DNA of 5,912 bases from contig SLHB01000212.1 in NCBI GenBank assembly GCA_007136375.1, positions 1-5,912 of the forward strand. The letters run 5' to 3'. Below are positions 1-4,997 of the stretch, piece after piece (within the stretch, counting starts at the first letter, position 1; each line of letters opens with the position of its first letter). Position numbers and translations under genes: made by a program. Source of the DNA: Candidatus Hydrogenedentota bacterium (GTDB lineage Bacteria; Hydrogenedentota; Hydrogenedentia; Hydrogenedentales; SLHB01). The notes below the pieces were generated by a model. It was not told the DNA's origin, did not search any database, and worked only from the letters and a program-made list of their open reading frames with translations.

Positions 1-253
1 CCTCGCACTTTTTGGCCTTGGGCTTCATGTCAAGAGCGGCGAAGACCCGCTCCACGGTCCGCACATGACCCTCGGTCTCTTTCAAATGCGACGTGATAAC
101 CTCCTGCAACTCCTTCGCCATGGCCGCCTCGGCCATCTTGGGAAGCGCCTCTACAAGCTGCTTCTCCGCGCTGTATACATCCGCCAGCTCGGTCATGAAC
201 AGATCGTGCAGGGTCTTATCCGTCTTCTTCTCGCTCGCAGTTCTTGTCGTCAT
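1..253 (-). CDS. YciF/DUF892 ferritin-like protein, N-terminal 84 residues (runs off left edge)
   Basis: The frame from the ATG at 253-251 is open to the window edge. It gives a helical, charged N-terminus with the pattern LHDLFMTELADVYSAEKQL (residues 15-33), then LPKMAEAA (37-44), a second helix with HLKETEGHV (56-64), and KAKKCE at the cut end. This is the signature of the YciF/YciE family (DUF892), which forms a ferritin-like four-helix bundle. Glu22, Glu30, Glu59 and His63 are in the helices that supply the family's dimetal ligands. Homologues in enterobacteria are induced by osmotic and stationary-phase stress; the biochemical role is not settled. The usual length is about 160-170 residues, so roughly half is present. 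An AGGA Shine-Dalgarno lies 9 nt upstream of the ATG (263-266). The gene is preceded by copy A of a duplicated upstream segment that it shares with the PRC-barrel gene. Family assignment is confident; metal binding and stress induction here are inferred. Confidence 0.88.
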   Translation of the reverse strand, partial: MTTRTASEKKTDKTLHDLFMTELADVYSAEKQLVEALPKMAEAAMAKELQEVITSHLKETEGHVRTVERVFAALDMKPKAKKCE

Positions 254-260
254 CGAGTTC

Positions 261-433
261 TTTCCTGGGGTTGTCCAGGCCACACACGGATGCGACCGGG
301 TTTGTTCGCGCGCTGCAAGAACGCCTCTGCCGTGTTCTTCAAATTATACTTTCGCGATCGTCAACATCCGGCAAAGATGGCGTAGCTTCTTGGTGTAGCG
401 GCGAACGAATCCGGCGGAAGCCAAAACACCCCC
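261..433. repeat. Upstream repeat, copy A (about 173 bp direct repeat, ahead of the YciF-like gene)
   Basis: This segment matches 1651-1822 in direct orientation with about 19 differences including one single-base gap (roughly 89% identity by hand alignment). The longest perfect block is 44 bp (365-408, matching 1754-1797). Most differences fall in 261-340, the part nearest the gene, while 341-433 is nearly identical between copies. It begins just upstream of the YciF-like Shine-Dalgarno and ends in a C run that merges into the hairpin at 430-471. Its position upstream of a start codon in both copies suggests a promoter or leader cassette. Confidence 0.93.
343..348 (-). promoter_or_regulatory. 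Possible -10 box (TATAAT) in repeat copy A
   Basis: On the minus strand the hexamer is a perfect TATAAT, which would put a transcript start near 336 and give a leader of about 80 nt before the YciF-like ATG. No good -35 hexamer lies 16-18 bp upstream (CCGGAT at 17 bp); a TTGACG is present but only 10 bp away. The promoter would need an activator or another sigma factor. The hexamer also overlaps the TAA that closes a frame shared by both repeat copies, so it could be fortuitous. Confidence 0.4.
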
Positions 434-471
434 TCCCACATAAGGCAAGCTCAGCCTATATGCGGGAGGGG
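430..471 (-). terminator. Long imperfect hairpin, possible terminator of the PRC-barrel transcript
   Basis: CCCCTCCC (430-437) pairs with GGGAGGGG (464-471). After an A/C mismatch, CATA (439-442) pairs with TATG (459-462), and AGGC (443-446) pairs with GCCT (454-457) across a bulged A at 458, leaving a 7-nt loop. On the minus-strand transcript the stem is followed by GTGTTTT, a poor but recognisable U-rich stretch. It lies about 180 nt beyond the PRC-barrel stop and just ahead of the YciF-like upstream region, where a terminator would insulate the two genes. The U-tract is weak, so a structural or protein-binding role is also possible. Confidence 0.45.
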
Positions 472-483
472 AGGGAGGGAGGG
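464..483 (+). other. G-quadruplex motif, five G-tracts with single-A loops
   Basis: The plus strand has runs of 3, 4, 3, 3 and 3 guanines separated by single adenines. Short one-base loops and a spare fifth tract match the most stable class of predicted intramolecular G-quadruplex. The G-rich strand is the template strand for the leftward genes, so a folded structure could impede polymerase moving from the PRC-barrel gene toward the YciF-like gene. The first two tracts also form the 3' arm of the hairpin at 430-471, so the two structures are mutually exclusive. Confidence 0.7.
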
Positions 484-600
484 CTATCTCAGCTTCATGG
501 CCAGGCCGGGCACGCTCAGTACCTCGCAGCTACTTCTCAAGCTTGACCGTCTTGCCATCCTTCTGCGCCTCGCAGGCAAAGGGGGCCTTGTGGCCGCGGG

Positions 601-626
601 GTAGTCCCGGTGTGTAGTCCCGGTGC
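601..626. repeat. Tandem 13-bp direct repeat, two units
   Basis: Two adjacent units (601-613 and 614-626) share gtagtcccggtg and differ only at the last base (t or c). It lies in the noncoding gap just downstream of the PRC-barrel stop and looks like a slippage duplication. The rest of 434-651 holds the hairpin, the G-quadruplex motif and a 34-codon open fragment without a start codon; no gene is called there. Confidence 0.7.
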
Positions 627-651
627 TCAACGGTTTAGGCTATACCGCCGC

Positions 652-1617
652 TCAGTCCCTCTCGGCTCCATAGCCGAACTCTTCCCAGAACGGCTGCGTG
701 CCGAACGTTTCGTGCAGCGCCGCGCTGTGCTCCCGGTCCTCAAGATTCCGGTACTCGGTGTCGCTCAGCTTGGCCTGCTCCAACTGGGCAAGCGTGGCGT
801 CGGTCACATAAGCTTCCCGCGCCCGATCGAGGCGGAGCGTGTTCCACGGAATGATGGCCGTGTCCGCGGCGATGCCCAGCGTGCCGCCGTAGGAGACCAC
901 TGCGTACGCGGCCCGAGCCTCGCGCGAATCCACGATCACATCTTTCAGCTCGGCGATGGTCTCGCCCTGCGCGTTCTCAATGTTCTTTCCAATGAGATCG
1001 CCCAGGCGGCGCGCCCAAGTGGTGTCGTCTCCACGGTTCACCCAGCTGTCCCAATCCCACCAGCTGCTCCAATCGGAAGCGGGCTCACCGGTGTGCTCCT
1101 GGGCGTGCTGCTGCGTGGCCTCCGCGTCGGCGCGCGCTCTCTCCTGCTCCTCTACGGAGTAGGGCCTGGCGTCGTAGAATGAATGGACTTCTTCATGAAA
1201 GAGGGGATCGGCCGTATTCGGCAGCGTGCCCTGCTCGAAGCCTGGCGCGTTCTCCAGCCGCTCCGGGTCGATCGCAAGCGAAAGATCCCGGTCAGCGGTC
1301 TGGCCAAACGCCTGCCACGGCACCGCAAAGTGCTTGTCAAAAAAGCCTAGCACTCCGCCGTACGACACGATCACATAGGCGATGCGGTTCTCGTTCCGAT
1401 CCAGCACAATGTCTTCCACATTGCCCAGGTTTTCGCCGTTGGCGCCGACCACATTCGCGCCGATGGTGTCACTCGCACGCCACAGCGCGCCCTTGGCCAG
1501 GGCCTCCTGCGCCGATGGGGCCTCTGGGGTCTCTTGCGCCGCCGGGGCCTCCTGCGTCCATGCCCACACAGAGCACGTCATGACCGCCAACATCACGATG
1601 ACTGAATTCGTCTTCAT
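652..1617 (-). CDS. Secreted protein with two PRC-barrel domains
   Basis: The 321-residue product has a Sec-type signal peptide (Lys2, hydrophobic core at residues 6-19, likely cleavage around 19-22), then an Ala/Glu/Pro-rich spacer. Two PRC-barrel domains follow, at about 46-119 and 203-282. Each shows the family pattern: an IGANV or IGKNI strand, a GENLGNVEDIVLD or GETIAELKDVIVD segment, then VSYGG, LG and a VPW or IPW motif. Between them lies a charged linker with an unusual tryptophan cluster (six Trp in 183-201). PRC-barrels are small beta-barrels found in RimM and photosynthetic reaction centre H subunits, and in many envelope proteins; a two-domain secreted form suggests a periplasmic adaptor or stress protein. 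An in-frame ATG further upstream (1677) is rejected because it would bury the signal peptide and lie inside the repeated upstream segment; AGAGGA (1626-1631) is 8 nt from the chosen ATG. No catalytic residues are evident. Confidence 0.9.
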   Translation of the reverse strand: MKTNSVIVMLAVMTCSVWAWTQEAPAAQETPEAPSAQEALAKGALWRASDTIGANVVGANGENLGNVEDIVLDRNENRIAYVIVSYGGVLGFFDKHFAVPWQAFGQTADRDLSLAIDPERLENAPGFEQGTLPNTADPLFHEEVHSFYDARPYSVEEQERARADAEATQQHAQEHTGEPASDWSSWWDWDSWVNRGDDTTWARRLGDLIGKNIENAQGETIAELKDVIVDSREARAAYAVVSYGGTLGIAADTAIIPWNTLRLDRAREAYVTDATLAQLEQAKLSDTEYRNLEDREHSAALHETFGTQPFWEEFGYGAERD

Positions 1618-1625
1618 TCCTCGTT

Positions 1626-1631
1626 TCCTCT
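1626..1631 (-). promoter_or_regulatory. Shine-Dalgarno that sets the PRC-barrel start
   Basis: AGAGGA on the minus strand lies 8 nt before the ATG at 1617-1615. It supports that ATG, which places the signal peptide at the N-terminus, over the in-frame ATG 60 nt upstream. Confidence 0.7.
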
Positions 1632-1650
1632 CGCTTTCAAGCGTTTCCGC

Positions 1651-1822
1651 TTTCCCAGGATTGTCCAGGCCGCACACGGGCGCGGCCCGGTTTGTTCACG
1701 CGCTGCAGAAGCGCCTCTGCCGCGCTCTTCAATTATACTTTCGCGATCGTAAGCATCCGGCAAAGATGGCGTAGCTTCTTGGTGTAGCGGCGAACGAGTC
1801 CGGCGGAGGCCAAAACACCCCC
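1651..1822. repeat. Upstream repeat, copy B (about 172 bp, ahead of the PRC-barrel gene)
   Basis: This is the second copy of the segment at 261-433, in the same orientation and again upstream of a leftward gene. It ends in a C run at 1822, only about 4 bp from the probable end of the IS256-family remnant. The leader-proximal part (1651-1730) has drifted more than the distal part (1731-1822). Unlike copy A, it is not followed by the hairpin and G-quadruplex sequence. Confidence 0.93.
1732..1737 (-). promoter_or_regulatory. Possible -10 box (TATAAT) in repeat copy B
   Basis: The same perfect TATAAT as in copy A, giving a predicted start near 1725 and a leader of about 105 nt ahead of the PRC-barrel ATG. 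There is again no acceptable -35 at normal spacing. The TTGACG seen in copy A reads CTTACG here, so that element is not conserved. Confidence 0.4.
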
Positions 1823-1826
1823 CGTA

Positions 1827-2165
1827 GAGACATTGCCAAAGGTTGTGTACGAGGCCCTGAGCGCATCCTGGCCGCCGTGTTTCCGATGACGCCATCGGCA
1901 ACCTTGACGCCCTGGGAGGCCTTTGACGATGAGTTGGCGGCCGTCTGGGCGCCGCCAGTGTCTTTCAGCTTGGGTGGCAAGCTTGAAGGCCATGGTCAGC
2001 GCGGTCACACGCGAGCCGCGGCCCTTGGTTTGCCGGATTCGGTGGCGCACGGTGGCGGCTCCCCATGTGCACGGGGACATGGGTGGACGCGATGGGATTG
2101 GTGGTAGGCAAACGCGTCCAGCGCCCGATGGGAAAGTCGTAGAAGGTGAAGAGGACTTCCGCGGG
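1827..2165 (-). mobile_element. Remnant of an IS256-family (Mutator-type) insertion sequence
   Basis: The segment holds the C-terminal end of a Mutator-type transposase reading leftward. Downstream is a stretch at 1827-1850 (gagacattgccaaaggttgt, then gtac) that resembles terminal inverted repeats of this IS family as I remember them. The 5' part of the element, including most of the transposase gene and the other inverted repeat, is absent: the reductase stop codon is at 2197, about 30 bp from the first recognisable transposase codon. With only one end left, no target duplication can be checked. The right boundary falls about 4 bp from repeat copy B. Family assignment rests on the transposase; the inverted-repeat call is less certain. 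Confidence 0.72.
1870..2165 (-). pseudogene. IS256-family transposase, C-terminal fragment with two frame disruptions
   Basis: Three minus-strand frames together give a typical Mutator-type transposase C-terminus. The first (about 2165-2079) reads AEVLFTFYDFP, then TTNPIAST, matching the family motif usually seen as FYDFPAEHW...RTTNPIEST. The second (about 2056-1922) reads ATVRHRIRQTKGRGSR, AFKLATQAERHWRR and DGRQLI. The third (about 1914-1870) reads QGVKVADGV. The expected ATVRHR block should follow NPIEST after about one residue, but about 20 extra nucleotides separate them, and a further frame change falls near 1922-1914. The DDE catalytic residues belong to the missing upstream part, so the fragment cannot be an active transposase. 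A family transposase is about 400 residues; about 95 are represented. Confidence 0.8.
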
Positions 2166-2196
2166 GCTCACGCGCCTTGTCCTCAATGTCCGTTGG

Positions 2197-2760
2197 TCAT
2201 GCCTCGTGTGTCTTGGGGACTTCGTAGTGAAGGTCGACGAACCCGTTGCGGAAGGTCTTGGCGGAGACGAGGCGCAGGGGGGGCTGGGTGATGTTGCGTG
2301 GCAGGAGGGGCGCGCCGCCGCCCAGGACGACGGCGGCGACGGAGATGATGACGCCGTCTAGCAGGCCTTTGTCGTGGAATTGGCCGGCAAGGTCGCCGCC
2401 GCCCACGATCCAGATGTTTTTCGCCCCGGCTTTCTTCAACATCTCCCGGTGGACGGGCCCTACGTCGCCGCGGACGAAGCGGACATCGGCGCCGGAGGCC
2501 TTGGGCAGCTTCCGCGAGGTGAATACCCAGGTCGGCTGCGCATACGGCCAGGGTTGGGGGCGGTCGGCGCCGGGGTCGATGTGGTGTTCGAGGATCCATT
2601 CGTAGGTCGCGGCGCCCATGGCGATGGCGCCGACGGTGCTCAGGAAGTGCTCGAAGTAGCCTTCTTCTGGCTCGCCGAATTGAAACAACCAATCGAGGGC
2701 GCCGTCTTCGTCGGCGATGAATCCGTCGAGACTGGCGGCGGTGTAGTAGAGTGTCTTCAC
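2197..2760 (-). CDS. RibD C-terminal/DHFR-like family reductase
   Basis: The 187-residue product has the dihydrofolate-reductase fold pattern of the RibD-C family: YYTAASLDGFIADEDG near the N-terminus (5-20), MGAATYEWI (48-56), a WVFTSR strand (78-83), IWIVGGGDLAGQF (116-128), which is the glycine-rich nucleotide-binding turn, and LGGGAPLL (146-153). Family members bind NAD(P)H and reduce pterin- or pyrimidine-like substrates; many stand-alone homologues (YyaP/YwjB type) have no known substrate. There is no deaminase domain, so this is not a complete RibD riboflavin enzyme. The start is GTG at 2760-2758, chosen because family homology begins there and a strong Shine-Dalgarno lies 5 nt upstream; the frame stays open further upstream but overlaps the TPR gene in another frame. 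It is last in the leftward gene run, 11 bp after the TPR stop. Confidence 0.9.
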   Translation of the reverse strand: MKTLYYTAASLDGFIADEDGALDWLFQFGEPEEGYFEHFLSTVGAIAMGAATYEWILEHHIDPGADRPQPWPYAQPTWVFTSRKLPKASGADVRFVRGDVGPVHREMLKKAGAKNIWIVGGGDLAGQFHDKGLLDGVIISVAAVVLGGGAPLLPRNITQPPLRLVSAKTFRNGFVDLHYEVPKTHEA

Positions 2761-2765
2761 GGTGT

Positions 2766-2773
2766 TCCTTCCT
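2766..2773 (-). promoter_or_regulatory. Strong Shine-Dalgarno overlapping the TPR stop codon
   Basis: AGGAAGGA on the minus strand is 5 nt from the GTG of the reductase gene and fixes that start. Its first two bases are the last two of the TAG that ends the TPR gene (2774-2772), an arrangement typical of translational coupling. Confidence 0.8.
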
Positions 2774-3272
2774 ATCCCGGCGCGGTTGAGCTGGATTGCG
2801 GGGGCGGCGGCGCTATGATGGCTTGGAAGCGGGGCGTTTCCCGGAGATGGGCCAGCATTTCGGCTTGGGCGAACTGTTCGCGCAGATGAGGGGCGAGCCG
2901 GACGGCTTCTTCGAGGTTGCTGAGCGCTTCCTCCGTGCGCTCTCCGTCGCGCAGGGCGAGGAGCACGCCGAGGTCCGCGTAGGCTTCTCCGTTCTTGGGT
3001 TCGAAGGCGACGGCGCGGCGCAGTTCGTCTTCGGCTTCCTCGAACTGGCGAACGGCAATGTAGGCGCGGGCCAAGAGCCGCCGCACGGGGGCCCACAGGG
3101 GTTGCAGCTTGAGGCTGCGCTTAAAGGCGTGGATGGCGGCGGCGTATTCGTGTTTTCGCAGGGCCTCGGCGCCCTTGTCCACCCATTTCTGGGCGCGCTT
3201 GCCCCGTGTGAAGACGTCGGCGAGGCGGCCTATGATGACGGCGGCGAGGACGCCGTAGAAGAGATACTCCAT
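2772..3272 (-). CDS. Membrane-anchored TPR-repeat protein
   Basis: The 166-residue protein begins with a hydrophobic segment (about 3-20, YLFYGVLAAVIIGRLADVF) followed by positive residues (RGKRAQK). This fits an uncleaved N-terminal anchor with the rest of the chain in the cytoplasm. Three tetratricopeptide-like units follow, at about 27-60, 61-94 and 95-129. They show the usual spacing of small and aromatic residues (ALRKHEYAAAIHAFKRSLKLQP; LARAYIAVRQFEEAEDELRRAVAFEP; AYADLGVLLALRDG...ALSNLEEAVRLAP). A Pro/Ser-rich tail closes the protein. TPRs mediate protein contacts, so it is likely a scaffold at the inner membrane, partner unknown. The ATG has only a close GGAG (2 nt away), suggesting modest initiation or coupling to the methyltransferase gene 44 bp upstream. 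Confidence 0.85.
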   Translation of the reverse strand: MEYLFYGVLAAVIIGRLADVFTRGKRAQKWVDKGAEALRKHEYAAAIHAFKRSLKLQPLWAPVRRLLARAYIAVRQFEEAEDELRRAVAFEPKNGEAYADLGVLLALRDGERTEEALSNLEEAVRLAPHLREQFAQAEMLAHLRETPRFQAIIAPPPPQSSSTAPG

Positions 3273-3316
3273 AGCTCCGTTCTATTTCTTGGCTGTAGGG
3301 TTAGGTCCGCGCTGGG

Positions 3317-3991
3317 TCATTCCGCCACGTAGCGGACCATGACCTGGCCCCGGGGATGGCCCCAATCCCCGATGTAGGCTGGCGCGAACCCGGCGTCCCG
3401 TCCCATGGCCAGGATGGCCTCCCGGGGGAACACGCTCAGGGAAAAACTGTGGCTCTGCTCCGGCTCGGCCCGTTCGTCGTCCTCGAAGAAGGTGGCGAGG
3501 CAGACGTGGCCGGGCTCTACGTTGGCGCGCAAGGCGCCGAGGCATCGGCGGATGTCGGCTTCGGTGAGATGGGTGAACAGGGACTGGGCGATGGAATACG
3601 CGGGGGTCTTGGAGAAGCGTTCGAACTCGAAGGCGCTGGACACGACAAACTCCGGCCGCTTCTCGGCCGCCAGGTCCGGGCCAAGCTCCCTGGCCACGCC
3701 AGCGTCGATGAGGGTCTGCTCTTTGTCCATGCCGAGGTAGTTGCCAGGATCCAGGTAGCGGATGAACCGCACGCCTCCGCGCAGGGCGCCGCAGCCGATG
3801 TCGAGGAGACAATGGGAAGGCTCGAGCCCTTGCTGGACCGTGAAGTCGAACTGGAGCTTCCCGATGGCGTCCCATTGGCCGCCCACGTAGTTCCGGTGGC
3901 CCATGAGACGGACGCTGGCGGGGCCTTCGGGCACGAGGCGGCCGGCCCAGCGGGACAGTTTCGGGATGAGCTTCCGTTTGGCGGGCGTCAT
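3317..3991 (-). CDS. Class I SAM-dependent methyltransferase
   Basis: The 224-residue product contains LLDIGCGALRGG (62-73), the glycine-rich SAM-binding motif I, followed by FIRYLDPGNYLGMD, whose Asp89 sits where the ribose-binding acidic residue is expected. AQSLFTHLTEADIRRCL (135-151) corresponds to the post-motif IV helix, and the C-terminal strands (HVCLATFFE, FSLSVFPREAILAMGRDAGF) complete a Rossmann-like fold. The combination of an N-terminal GHRNYVGGQWDAIGKLQFDF segment with IGCGALRGG is seen in a group of small methyltransferases often found near glycan or lipid modification genes. The substrate cannot be told from sequence. AAGGA lies 10 nt before the ATG. The gene sits 65 bp after the hydrolase-like gene and 44 bp before the TPR gene, all in one direction. 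Confidence 0.9.
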   Translation of the reverse strand: MTPAKRKLIPKLSRWAGRLVPEGPASVRLMGHRNYVGGQWDAIGKLQFDFTVQQGLEPSHCLLDIGCGALRGGVRFIRYLDPGNYLGMDKEQTLIDAGVARELGPDLAAEKRPEFVVSSAFEFERFSKTPAYSIAQSLFTHLTEADIRRCLGALRANVEPGHVCLATFFEDDERAEPEQSHSFSLSVFPREAILAMGRDAGFAPAYIGDWGHPRGQVMVRYVAE

Positions 3992-4028
3992 TGCGATCTC
4001 GTCCTTCCCCGGTGTGTCATTGAGCGCG

Positions 4029-4050
4029 GCGCGTCCGTTCCTGGACGCGC
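4029..4050 (-). other. Intergenic hairpin between the hydrolase and methyltransferase genes
   Basis: Perfect 8-bp arms gcgcgtcc (4029-4036) and ggacgcgc (4043-4050) flank a 6-nt loop, beginning 6 nt beyond the hydrolase stop. There is no T-run on the minus strand after it, so it is not a standard intrinsic terminator. It may attenuate or protect the 3' end of the upstream part of the mRNA. Confidence 0.45.
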
Positions 4051-4056
4051 GTCCCG

Positions 4057-4938
4057 CTATCGTCCCTGGCCGCCGCGGCGCGCGCGCACGCTCTCACTGG
4101 CCGGCGTGGGCCCCTTGCGAATCTCCTCCAACAGCGCGCCGCCGAGTTCGCCCCGCTTGCGGAGAACCATGGGACAACCATGGCGCCCGGTTGGCACCGG
4201 CCGCAACTCCACCTCGGGGAGGTGAGCCAGGCGTTCCGCTTGGCGGACATCCGGCTGACAGTTCGCGCCGTAGAAGATGGTCGCCTGCGGCCGCGGCGAT
4301 GGAACGTTCCGGTACACGTCGGCGCCCACGGGCAGCGGACCCGCCTGCCGTTCAATGTCCTTGAACAGTCCGTTGGCCACGTAGGTGACAAGAGCCACCT
4401 CCGCATAGTCCACTGGGCTCCGCAGCAGCTTCTTGTAGTCCAAATAGTTGGCCCAGCGCTTTCTGGGTTCGACCCACTCGCGATGGTCCAACACGGGGCC
4501 AAAGGCGATGATCCGGTCCATCTGGCACCGGGCGCCGTAGATGAAGGCGGCGAATCCGCCGCTGGAGGCGCCCAGTATCACATTGTAGGACGCGCCGAGC
4601 CGCTCCCGTACGCGCAGAATGCTCTTCTCGTAGAACTCCATGCCGCCGGGCGCGCCGTCGGGCTGGAGCTGGTACGCCATGGAATGGACATCGCGGAAGA
4701 ACACAAGGTTGAAGGGTTGGCCGCTATCCTTCAAGAGTCTGCGGAACTCGAAAATGGAGACGCCGCCGAGGCGCCGGGCGAGCCCAGAGAAGAAGAACAG
4801 GGTCGTGTCGGCGCCACAGTCCTCGACGAGGACATGCTTGGGGACGCGCTTTCCGTTCGTCTTCTCTTCACCCAATGCGTGGGTCTTCTCCCGCCAGAGC
4901 AACCGCGTGAAACCGTGGAACAACTGCTTGCCAAACAC
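4057..4938 (-). CDS. Alpha/beta-hydrolase-like protein with GxSxG nucleophile elbow
   Basis: The 293-residue protein has an alpha/beta-hydrolase layout. Strands around 45-52 (TTLFFFSG) and 76-82 (FNLVFFR) precede VILGASSGGFAAFIYGA (120-136), whose GASSG is a GxSxG elbow with Ser125 as the likely nucleophile. IIAFGPVLDH follows at 143-152. The candidate acid and histidine are Asp230 (after ATIFYGANCQP) and His253 (in PTGRHGCPM). No signal peptide is visible, so it is probably cytoplasmic, acting on an unidentified ester or acyl substrate. The last 20 residues are Arg/Gly-rich and look unstructured. The start is GTG at 4938-4936: the Shine-Dalgarno GGAGGA is 9 nt upstream and no ATG lies in frame nearby. 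It follows the Lrp-like gene by 59 bp. The fold call is firm; the exact enzymatic class is open. Confidence 0.78.
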   Translation of the reverse strand: MFGKQLFHGFTRLLWREKTHALGEEKTNGKRVPKHVLVEDCGADTTLFFFSGLARRLGGVSIFEFRRLLKDSGQPFNLVFFRDVHSMAYQLQPDGAPGGMEFYEKSILRVRERLGASYNVILGASSGGFAAFIYGARCQMDRIIAFGPVLDHREWVEPRKRWANYLDYKKLLRSPVDYAEVALVTYVANGLFKDIERQAGPLPVGADVYRNVPSPRPQATIFYGANCQPDVRQAERLAHLPEVELRPVPTGRHGCPMVLRKRGELGGALLEEIRKGPTPASESVRARRGGQGR

Positions 4939-4947
4939 TACTGCACT

Positions 4948-4953
4948 TCCTCC
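4948..4953 (-). promoter_or_regulatory. Shine-Dalgarno supporting the hydrolase GTG start
   Basis: GGAGGA on the minus strand lies 9 nt before the GTG at 4938. It is the only strong Shine-Dalgarno in the gap and decides the start codon. Confidence 0.75.
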
Positions 4954-4997
4954 GCGCCGCGCCGCGCCTGCCCACTCGGAGCGAGGCCACTGGCGGG

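Noticed and set aside
343..364. TTGACG plus TATAAT in copy A as a complete sigma-70 promoter
   Set aside because: The spacer is only 10 bp and the TTGACG is CTTACG in copy B, so it is not a usable or conserved -35.
1618..1677. Upstream ATG extension of the PRC-barrel gene
   Set aside because: It would place 20 polar residues before the signal peptide and lies partly in the repeated leader; the inner ATG has a good Shine-Dalgarno.
1877..2107. Plus-strand open frame across the IS remnant
   Set aside because: The opposite strand carries the transposase motifs in three frames; this frame is their antisense.
2374..2889. Long plus-strand open frames opposite the reductase and TPR genes
   Set aside because: They mirror real minus-strand genes in a high-GC background, show no recognisable domain, and are rich in Gly/Ala/Val/Glu as expected for antisense of coding sequence.
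2761..3096. N-terminal extension of the reductase frame to an upstream ATG
   Set aside because: The extension is Arg/Pro/Ser-rich low-complexity sequence overlapping the TPR gene in another frame; family homology starts at the GTG at 2760.
3356..4225. 289-codon plus-strand open frame opposite the methyltransferase and part of the hydrolase
   Set aside because: The opposite strand has clear methyltransferase and hydrolase motifs. This frame spans two genes and their gap and shows no domain pattern.
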